From: Bryopsis sp. KO-2023
Taxonomy: Eukaryota > Chlorophyta > Ulvophyceae > Bryopsidales > Bryopsidaceae
Direction of reading: 5' to 3'
NCBI GenBank assembly: GCA_030272585.1
Contig: BSYQ01000005.1
Span: forward strand, 3,999,501 to 4,063,500
DNA: 64,000 nt
Below the pieces are notes generated by a model, which saw only the letters and a program-made list of their open reading frames with translations, was not told the DNA's origin and made no database searches. Shown here one piece after another: positions 23,569 to 32,590 of the stretch; position 1 is the first letter of the stretch, and every line of letters starts with the position of its first letter. The translations under genes and the position numbers were made by a program.

Positions 23569-24564
23569 CACAGAACTGCAACAACCAACTCGAGTTTTTT
23601 GCTTCCGCTTTTCTCTCGCTTTGGGTTGTTCGCTTCCCACTATGGGAGGAGTTGATTTTTTTTTACCAACCGTTCTTACAACGACAAAAGCTGGGAGGTG
23701 TGGTTGTGAGGATCACGGCGATTAGTCACTCTTTCTATATTCCGCCCCCCCAAAAAAAAATCTTTTTCTGCTTCCCTGTCAAGAACAATCCTTGGGAAAT
23801 CGCGCAAAATCTCCATGAAATTCTCACAAAAATCCGACCCTGGATTGCATGCATCTCCTTTACTTGAGTTGGAACGGTTGAATGCTTGTTACACTTGTGT
23901 TTTTTTTTTGTTTTTTTTGTTTTTACTTGTTTTTACACTGGTCCGTTTTCATTTCCACAATCAATCAACCCGAAACCCAATACCTCGTCTATCCTCCATC
24001 AAAAGAAACAGATGCCAGGCAGAATCTTTGCATGTACTTATGTTCGTTTGTTTGTTTGTGTTGGAACCGTTAGATTTAATAAATATATCCAAACAAATCA
24101 AACAAAAGGATTTGTTCTTGAGAAAGAACGTTGCACACTTTTTTTCTATGAAAAGTTGATTTCAGCGCTTCAGATTTGCAGATCAGGGCTGTGCTGAGAG
24201 GCTTTACCCGATGTCTGGGTGGCTTTTCCTGTTCACCGCCTGGAGATATACTGCTATTGTACCCAGTGGGGTATGTTTTTCAGCGAAGATCCTATTCTTT
24301 TGGCTGGGCGTGGGTTCGGTTCCCAAAGCAATGGTTGCCCCCCCCTCCAAAAAAAAAAACAAAGAGGCAAGAATATCAAAACTGAACTGATAACTGATTG
24401 ACCAAAATTATAGATGGCCGATTAAACGACGTGCAAAACCAGTGGATTGAAAAATGTCCCTTCGGTAATTCAAAAATGGGGATGTATATTTCCCCGATGC
24501 ATCAAATGTCGCCCCCCGTAAGAAGATAAATCCAGATCATTCACACTAAAAAAACCCTGTTCAA
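23569..24564. other. RKP promoter region / AAE14 downstream region
   Basis: About 1 kb between two minus-strand genes: it carries the RKP 5' flank and, at its left-hand neighbour's far side, AAE14 3' sequence. It includes C7A9 (about 23744) and C8-A10 (about 24338) tracts. I recognise no gene in it. Confidence 0.45.
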
Positions 24565-26725
24565 TCAGAGCCTGCTTCGTGGATAATAATCCGACATTTT
24601 CAGTCGAGCCTTGTTCAACATGCTTCTGATCTCCTCTTTTCTCAACTTCCCTGAAGAAGTAACCGGCAGAGGTTTCCTCTGGACAACCCAAAACCTCGGA
24701 ATCTTGAACCTGGACAATCCACTCTCCGAACAATGCTCCAACAACCCCCCCAACGAGACTTCCTTTTCCCGTTTTCCCTCGCTCTCCTCCCCCCCCAAGC
24801 CGACCAACAAAACGTCGCTGCCGAAATCGGCTTCCTTCAAGGGCTCCTCCTCCGGCCAGCACCAGCCCTCCTTCAGATTGATCGCTGCCGAAACCAGCTC
24901 CCCCATTCTCAAATCTGACACACCCACCACAGCAACCTGACTGACAGCACCGTGCGCTCCAATCACCCCCTCCACTTCGGATGCATGCACGTTTTCGCCC
25001 CCCGACTTGATCACATCTTTTATTCTGCCGCTCAGAATGAGGCTCCCATCCAGTTGCAATCGGCCGATATCGCCAGTCTTCAGCCAGCCGTCTGCATCGA
25101 TGGCTTTTGTGGTTTCTTCCGATTGACCCCAATACCCGGACATCACATGGGGACCTCTCGTAAGAATTTCTCCTTCGCCAGTGCCATCTGGAATGAAAAG
25201 AAAATCACATTAGCAGCTACCACATTTTGGACCAGACAGCACACCGGATTCCAATATGTTTCACGTGTGGAGAACTGGAAAAAAAAATAATAAAAAAAAA
25301 ATAAAAAAAATGAAAAATTTCTGGGAACGTTGTACATTAGAGATACTTCCCCTCCCACCTCCCCACTCCTCCAAAAAAAAACCAAAAAAAAAGAGACGAA
25401 AAGCATTCCTACTTTTGGAATGCACAGCAATTTCGATTCCTGGAGCTGGAAAGCCAGCGCAATTTTCCAGAGGAGCTCCTCCAGAAGAGTTGGGAAGAAA
25501 GGGACCTTGGAAGGTGATCGAGGAACAAGCTTCAGTCATGCCATAAGCAGTGTACAATCGAGCATTGGGAAAAACTTCATGGGCAGCAGTCTGAATTTCA
25601 CACACAAAAGCACAACACAGAGTCAGTCAAGCAACCGTATGATAAGATGAGTCATGAGCTAAATCCCCATTTCGTCAGCTGTTTTGTAATGGCACTATTT
25701 ATTTGCCATTACTGCTGATTCAACACATGATATCATCCATGCTACATGGAAAATCCCCATTTCTTCCACCCCTAAAAAGGAAAAACGAAATAAATAAACG
25801 AGGAAAATGAAAACAGATGGGAAACCCCATTCTGTGTAATGCTCACCCGATATGTTTCTGTCATTTTCCCCCCACCGATCAGTACTGTCTGTACACTGTG
25901 GATGGGGTCCTCCTGATTGGCTATGTCTACGATCATTGCAGGGACGGCTATGAGGGCTGTCACCCCAAACTGTCTTGCTAGGGCGGCAGCTTGGGTCCCA
26001 GAGAATTTAGGCATAAAAATATGCTTGGCTCCAGCCATCAGCATCGCCATTCCAGAAGAAATCCCCCCGATGTGAAACAACGGGGCCGTGTGTAGATAGA
26101 CGTCAGAATAACTGTACGACACGACGGCCAGTTTTGCCAGGGACTGCGAGTGGAGCGCCGTGTGGGAGAGCACCACGGCTTTCGGGCGACCCGTGCTCCC
26201 AGACGTAAAGCAAACGAACGCTTGATCCCTCGGCGCCCACTGGAGCTTCAGTTCGCTGCCCATCCTTTCCGTAATCAACGCCTCTGACGAATGGAACGAC
26301 GTCGGCAGCACCGTGGCGCCGTCGGTCGCCGTCCCTAGCACCATCCCGCACCGAAGTTTAGAAGACACCCGTGAGATTCCTCGCCAGAGTCCTGCCGTCG
26401 AGGAATCGAACACGAGGACGGTCGCTTCGCAGAGTTCGAAAGCGTACGACGCCTCCTTCAAGCTCCATCGCCAGTTGAGTGGTGCCGGAACACCCCCGCA
26501 GGCGGTGATAGCCAGGAATGCTTCGAAGAACGCGTCCGTCGACTGCCCCGCGATTGCGACGCGGTCCCCAGGTTTGACGCCGAGGTCCTCGCCGAAAGCT
26601 CGAGACAGGGCGGCGACTCGCCCATAAAACTGGGCGCCGTTGCGAGACCTCCCATCGCAAACCGTCACGACGTCTCGAGCGCGCCGTCGAAGGATGTTCT
26701 GCAATGGAAGGCAAGCGTGCGCCAT
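24565..26725 (-). CDS. AAE14: o-Succinylbenzoate-CoA ligase (AAE14/MenE), phylloquinone synthesis
   Basis: Exons 26725-25847, 25590-25413 and 25187-24565 join in frame to 559 residues; Arabidopsis AAE14 has 560. It is an adenylate-forming acyl-CoA ligase that activates o-succinylbenzoate for naphthoate ring closure in vitamin K1 (the photosystem I quinone) synthesis. Visible motifs: P-loop VCFTSGSTGRPK (171-182), YGMTEACSS (about 309-317), TGDIGRL (390-396) and GRIKDVIKSGGENV (406-419). Strong AAE14-specific matches are APLNWRWSLKEA and SDVYLHTAPLFHIGGISSGM. The protein ends in SRL, a canonical peroxisomal PTS1 tail; the N-terminus MAHACLPLQN is not an obvious transit peptide. Other acyl-activating enzymes such as malonyl-CoA synthetase are less similar in these motifs. 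It is divergent from RPC8 across 137 bp. Confidence 0.95.
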
Positions 26726-26862
26726 CGGGGGAATGATTTCTGCTCAAAGAAGCGGCTAATGAGTCATTTGCCAATGAGATGCGGATCGCTGTTGAGCTGT
26801 TCCAACCGTCTCCGCGTTTCTTGCTACGGTTCCTTCGAAGCGGTGTCTTTTTTGCTGCAAAG
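26726..26862. promoter_or_regulatory. Shared divergent promoter region of AAE14 and RPC8
   Basis: Only 137 bp separate the two start codons, so both 5' UTRs and core promoters must fit here, or overlap the genes. I see no clear TATA box. It contains the inverted words GAGTCATTTGCC and CCAATGAG. Confidence 0.7.
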
Positions 26863-28063
26863 ATGTTTATCCTGTCGTCTCTGGAGGATAGCGTCCGTGT
26901 AGAGCCGAAAGATTTGTCTCGGCCGCGTCTCGTCGCGATAACGAGCGTGATCGAGCAACTGATGGTGGACAAGGTCGTGGCGGACCTGGGTCTCGTGGTG
27001 ACTCTGTATGACGTCTTGAGCGTGGAAAGCGGCTACGTTCATCCCAGTGACGGGGGCGCCCGATTCCTGGTGCGGTTCAGGGTGGTGGTTTTTCGTCCAT
27101 TCCCTGGGGAGGTGATCGTGGCCAGGGCCAAAAGAGCGTCGAAGTAAGCTCATGGTTGTTGTTCTGCAACATCCGTTTTAGAAATGTTTGAAAACTCCTT
27201 ACTGAAAAAAAACCTTCTTACTCCTTCTTACTGAAAAAAAAGAAGGCAGAGTTTCGACTGGACTGGATATTTGGATTGTTCTATTTTCTGTTGTTTTCTT
27301 AGAAAAAGAGAACAAAAAGCAAAACTGCACATGACTTTAATGGAGCCTGTGTCATGTCAGAGAAGGTGTACATGCCAGCCTGGGATTTTTTGATGATATT
27401 TTAATTCCAGAGCATTATTTGCCGGAGCCGTCTTTTTTCAACGAATCAGAGAGCAGTTGGTTCTGGCGCTACACCGACGGGGAGGGCTCCTCGAACGATA
27501 TGGACATAGAGTTCGATAAAGAAATCAGATTTCGGGTCCAATCGATAAAGTTTCACACCGCACCAACCCCGGATGAACTGAGGCGACTGCGAGGTATTCT
27601 GCTGAAAGCGTGTCTTTGATGGTTTTGAGGAAAAAGTTCCACGAAAAGGAGTTGTTTCATTTAATTCTCACTTTTTTTGTCGGTGGGACAGCCTGGAAAA
27701 TATTTTGTTGTGATGCTAATATATATATATATGTCTTCCCAGGTGTTTGAAACTGATCCTCGTCGGATTGTGAGAAAAGTATTGTTTTCGAAAAAAAAAA
27801 AAGTATTTTTGTTTCTCATTGTGGGGGTATTTTTATTTTTTCATGCTTGCCTTTTTTTAGAGAGGGATCCACTCATAGGAACGACAGACAAGCCGTTTTC
27901 TCCGATGATAGTGATCGGGCAAATCAACGAGGAAGGTTTGGGGCCCTTATCTTGGTGGAAAGATGATGAAAGCGACAGCGATGAGAGCAGTGACAGTGGG
28001 AAAGAGTCCGGTAGTGATGATGACGATGAGGAGGAGGAGGCGGCGGAAGCAAAGAATGACTAA
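26863..28063 (+). CDS. RPC8: RNA polymerase III subunit RPC8/RPC25 (POLR3H)
   Basis: Exons 26863-27143, 27361-27593 and 27861-28063 join in frame to 238 residues. This is the Rpb7-like stalk subunit of RNA polymerase III, which pairs with Rpc17 and helps initiation and termination at tRNA and 5S genes. The N-terminal SHS2-like part starts MFILSSLEDSVRV and contains VVADLGLVVTLYDV. The S1/OB part contains EGVHASLGFFDDILIP, ESSWFWRY and EIRFRVQSIKFHT. The conserved end is PMIVIGQINEEGLGPLSWW. A Ser/Asp/Glu-rich tail of about 35 residues extends beyond the WW motif, making it longer than the 204-residue human protein. The ATG at 26863 is chosen by homology; the upstream in-frame codons lie in the promoter. 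Confidence 0.95.
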
Positions 28064-30179
28064 GAAGGGAAACGCACTGGTGCAAATTGAAAAAGGTGAT
28101 TTCATATAGGATACCGGTGTGAAATCCTTTTTTTGGAGGTTAGTTAGCGCCATCGCAAGTTCATATGATTCCATGGGAATTCCGTGAACCTCAACGAATT
28201 TTGATAATTCTTGCATGAATTTGCAACCTTGGGAGACATATTTTGTAGAGGCTTTCTGGTAATTGAATTTTTGGGCATTAGATGTGACAAGTGGTGAGTG
28301 AAGCACCTTACTATGACCTATTTCGAAGGCCTGTGGTGGGATTAGGGTACCCACTCACCCTACCTCTTCCAATAATCTCTTTGGGTTAGGCACTTAGTCA
28401 GCTACACTTTTACTTTGTGACTAGTTGGCCACTACGGCTAGTCGATTAAACATTCAGAAAAAGTCAACTAGTCCATACCTAGTTGACTTTTCTAACACAA
28501 ATATTGGGGGTGTAAGCGTGAAATCGAAACCAATACAACCAATTATGGCAGACTCCTCTTCTTGCGCTCGGTATTACCGCATTCTCTAGACATACTTATG
28601 AGCATACTACAATCCTTGCTTCGTCGGTGTTATTTGCTTTTGGTGTGAAGAAATTAGGGTTCCATCAAGAAACGCCCAAAAGAGGAGTGATCACGAGAGC
28701 CATAGTGTTGAAACACCTTTCGAGGTCGAGCGCTAGATAAGGCAATTGCCCCAATCATTCGCCTTGACAAAAGAAATTTCATTTTCTTTCGAGGCGACAA
28801 CCCGGAAACTAATACACCCCAATATGATAGATCTTACGTCTTGACAAACACCCGTAATTCTTGGGACGGGATATGCTCTTTGCCTTTCTCAATGGGGAAA
28901 TTAATATATCGGGTTGATGTGGAAGACTTCCCCAGTTTAGTCGACAAGTGATCGACTTTTCGACTCCACTTGCGACAGGTGGGATTTGGGATAAGTCCGC
29001 TAGTTAGCAGTCGAGTCGTGTCCATCCCTAGATAAATGCTTGGTGGGTTAGAGTATCTTGATATTCATGCATGTAAGCACAAACACATTACAACCAAGTC
29101 GGGTGGTTGAAGTAGATAAGAGTGTTAAATACGTATATCATATCCATGGAAAGAAGTCCTATCCTTGTTTAGGCCGATCGTACTCTTATCAATGAGTAAG
29201 AATTCTCTTACTCATTGATAAGAGAACTTAGGTCACCTAAATTCCGTGTGCCCAACTTGTAGGGCGCTTCTAGAACATAAACTATGGATTGTTCGCTTGT
29301 CGCAATGAACTTCCCTTTTTGATTAATAGGTAAGCATAAGCTTAAGCTTTTGTCCCGTATGATTATCCCCGTCCTTCATTTGGTGTTCAAACCAAATCAT
29401 ACTTCTATCGGCAAAATAACTGGGTGGATTGAGAACTTGGCCCGAAGTTTGAGCATTGTTGCATGGTATACCTCAACTACAATCTATTTAAGTAGCGGCT
29501 TCGATTTTGGCTTAGCGTTATTAAGGGAAATAAAGTATTCAAGGGAAAAAAGAGCCACAAAGCGAACGACAATGTGATTACGTTGGTCCCATTTTAGTTC
29601 TTGGGCTCAATGTAGTTGATTCAACTCTAAATGAGGTGTCAACTATATGATGGACTCTATCTCCCCATTCAATTTCAATCAATGTTGATAACTTGACTCG
29701 ATTTGCAGTACGGCTCACGTCCATTGACACCTCTCCCTTGTTGTAACATCCTCTTGTTGCTGGAGCAAGCGTCTCTCTTTTGCGACATTCTAGTATTAAT
29801 GCTTCTTAAGTACCCACGAAATTCTTATGCAACCCCTTGGAAGGAAGGAAAAGAGCTTCAATCCTTCTTTAATTAGTCAATACGAGGAGCAATACTTTGT
29901 CTATTAATATAGTTAGTGTTGTCCTGACACGGGGGGTATGTGTGAAAGTATGACACCCTCTATGATGCAGGGTGGAACTTATTAATATCAGCCATATCAA
30001 CTCGTCTATCGAGCCAAAACACTTGAATACCCTTTTCTTAAAATAATTTCCGCTTGGATTGGGTTGCGGTACAGGTGACAATTCACCCTCAAACCTTACC
30101 GAAAGTATTCTACATCATGTTTTATTGCGTTTCGTGATTTCTCCATACAAGAGTTGACAACACCCTACCCTCCATTGAT

Positions 30180-30395
30180 GTGATTCGCACATAGAATCCC
30201 ATTCTGAATACGATAGCCCAAAAATTCTACTTCGGTGGTCATCCAAGTAACCTTGTTGTAGTTCATCTTAAGTCCATACTCATCCAATATTGAGAAGAGG
30301 TCGTGAAGTTGGCGTTAAAGGGCTTCAGGTGACTTAGCTCCAATGAGGATATTATCCGCATAGATGATGCATCCAAGGTGGCTCATACTATTTTC
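30180..30395 (-). pseudogene. Ty3/gypsy reverse transcriptase fragment
   Basis: The minus-strand translation gives IIYADNILIGAKSPEAL, a stop, then QLHDLFSILDEYGLKMNYNK and EVEFLGYRIQNGIL. This is the YxDD-to-LG(Y/H) segment of gypsy RT, with the second catalytic Asp changed (YADN) and in-frame stops. It is inactive. Confidence 0.75.
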
Positions 30396-30745
30396 GATCC
30401 GGTCGATATGTGGTTATGTCCCATAGGTAGCTCCTCTTGCGGTCGAACTCGCTCACATGTAGCTCCTCTCGTGGTGTTACGACCCGGCTGAAGTAACCGA
30501 GCATAATAGTCAATAATAGGTGTGAACATCTTTTATCAACTGAGACTTGGTCAGGTTCATAATGTTGTTGAACGCCGAGTGGCTATTGGTGTAAAGTACC
30601 ACTTTCCGACCTGCAACCTTCACCAAAAGATCTTTCAGGGCCCAAACCACGGTGCGAAATTCGCCGAGATAAGAACTCGACTTTTCGATATTTTTTTTAC
30701 TTTTTCAAGTTAACCCCTATAATGGGTCCTTTCGCGGGTTCTCCA

Positions 30746-31039
30746 TCATAATATAGCCCATTCCACCATGAGACTAGTCATGAACAAATGCACGTCGTCA
30801 GTGCGTGTTCTACAGAGCGTGAGGTTGTGATGTAGTATTTTTGCCCAAACCCCTTCCACCGTCGCATGTAACTCCGAACGAGTTGCCGACTCCGATAGGT
30901 CATAGATTGGTCGGAGCCACTCGTTAGACCCCGCGCACACGGTCCGACGATCGTTCAAGACGCCAAAAAAGTGGCGAACATCGATGGCGTCTCTTATTTT
31001 CGGAAGTCGTCGAAGCGGGTTGTCGATATAATCTTCCAA
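30746..31039 (-). pseudogene. Degenerate gypsy pol segment (RT-RNase H tether)
   Basis: The peptide includes VRHFFGVLNDRR and NEWLRPIYDLS, resembling the motif 'FLG..nYyRrFi...a.PL..L' at the start of the gypsy RNase H tether. It lies upstream, on the same strand, of the RT fragment at 30180-30395, the reverse of the normal pol order. The debris is therefore rearranged or derives from two copies. Confidence 0.5.
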
Positions 31040-31824
31040 GGAAACACCTTGGAACCTGTACCTTGTCTTGAAGTTTTGTGGCTATTGGTGTCCAACTGGA
31101 TAAGGACAATTGCCTGCTTCCTGTAGAAAGTCCAAGTCAATGACCTGAATCAAATCAGTCTGTATATCACTGATCAAAATAAAGATCAGATCAATGAACT
31201 GATCCAACCAATGATCAAATGTAATTTCCAAAATCGAAAATCACCCCAGCGTTCTTGGTCAGACTAGCTCCAGCCCACCCCAGAAATCGTTAGCTCAATC
31301 AAACGAAAGCTGACGACGTTTCTCCACGAACGATCAACGTCCAATCCCTTCCTCGAACCCGACCTGTCGTCCCTTCACCCAACGAACGATTTTCTCGCAC
31401 GGTCACTCCAAGGACGGTCGACGTCCACTCCCTTTCTCGAAACCGACCTTTCGTCGGGAAATACGAGCAGCGACAACAAAAACAGAAGGCCACTCCTCCG
31501 TCCTGGAGCCTTTACCGATTTTGTTCACAGACTTTTGATTTCCGCCGAAACAATATCAAACCACTCCCTCCGCGAGTTGCTTTTCCTGTTCCGACCACGA
31601 CGAACCGTTACCAACTTTCGCTGCCCTGTGTCCACTGTTTCCAACCACGAAAGATCGCCAATGACCACTCCTGATGGCTTGACGACTCCCTCTGCGCCTC
31701 TTCCACCAAGTGAACGACTCCGATCCAGTGCCCAACACCTGACACACGCCCTTAACGGAGCTTCGTTCACCTTCCCAAAGCCTCGACAGGTAGGTTCGTC
31801 GTCCTTTCCTGGTTTCTGTCCTTG

Positions 31825-31829
31825 GTTTC
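31825..31829. other. 5-bp target site duplication of the chromovirus (left copy)
   Basis: GTTTC stands immediately left of the 5' LTR and again at 41786-41790 immediately right of the 3' LTR, as expected for Ty3/gypsy integration. Confidence 0.9.
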
Positions 31830-32017
31830 TGATACGAACGTTTCGAATTGTAGTACAGTCGTGGTACGGGTATTCGGGTTCTAGGGTGATAAGTTCAGAG
31901 AGAACTTGTAAAAATTAATTATCTCTGAGTGTCGAGTTTCACCCCTGTTCACTCGTTTCTCAAACTCAAGTGTGCACACAACCTCCCAGTGAAAGCCTAG
32001 CTAAACAGGGCCTAACA
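31830..32017 (+). repeat. 5' LTR of the chromovirus
   Basis: 188 bp, TGATACG...CCTAACA, matching 41598-41785 throughout as far as I can compare by eye. Confidence 0.95.
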
Positions 32018-32020
32018 AAC

Positions 32021-32038
32021 TGGTTTCGGAGCCGAAGC
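32021..32038 (+). other. Primer binding site
   Basis: TGGTTTCGGAGCC begins three bases after the LTR. It resembles the common plant initiator-tRNA-Met site TGGTATCAGAGCC with two changes, so an initiator tRNA primer is plausible but not proven. Confidence 0.65.
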
Positions 32039-32590
32039 AACCTCTACTGCAAGTCGAGTCTTCTTTTCGAAAAGATCGACAGGGAATTTAGCAGTCGAGT
32101 TGCAAAAGATCAGGTCAACTAGGTCGAAGAAGGTTTCCTCTCGTGTCTGGAACCTACTTCGTGTTGCTGCGCACCAACTTTACGCTGGACGACACAGAAC
32201 GCACGTTGCTGCGCCTGATCATTCCCTCGAAGATCGCGCAGGATCTGTAGATCCTCGGACTCTACGACCACACAGCACGGCGTAGTAGAACTGCAGTTCG
32301 TCGCAGAGTTGTCGACGCTAAACGTGGTTACACGGAAAGGCAGACGAAGCGGAACCGCTAAGCGGACGTCTTTAGACGGAAACGGAGCTCCGCCAAAAGT
32401 TACGCTGCCAGAAATTGCGCGACAAAGAGTGACAAATTAGTCACGTGGATCACCGGCAAAGTGATTCACCGAACTGACACGTGATCAGCCCGCCGACAAT
32501 CAAGAGCGCGATGCCCCAGCTGGCGCGCCGCTATATCCGATTATCGTCGCTGGAGACATACCTGCTGTCGGACTGCCCTACCAGGCAGAA

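Larger units (their letters stand above)
28064..31824. other. Decayed retroelement-rich region without intact genes
   Basis: No open gene is seen. Two recognisable gypsy pol fragments are listed separately. The rest consists of short disrupted ORFs, an 11-bp inverted repeat TACTCATTGATA/TATCAATGAGTA around 29190-29220, and unassigned DNA. Near the right edge (31240-31829) an ATG at 31662 opens a Pro/Ser-rich frame that I cannot identify. Confidence 0.5.

Noticed and set aside
23569-23640. 24-codon N-terminal extension of RKP
   Set aside because: It starts with GTG, and the ATG at 23568 gives an N-terminus comparable with plant RKP.
24180-24330. Sequence with GGGTTCGGTTCCC resembling a tRNA T-arm
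   Set aside because: No acceptor, D-arm or anticodon arm could be folded around it.
27743-27769. Possible extra RPC8 exon after TTCCCAG (peptide VFETDPRRI)
   Set aside because: Joining 27593 directly to 27861 keeps frame and gives the conserved end; including this piece requires non-matching phases or a stop.
31535-31918. Pro/Ser-rich ORF ending in the chromovirus LTR, possibly a gene disrupted by the insertion
   Set aside because: After in-silico removal of the element no continuing frame or recognisable domain appears.
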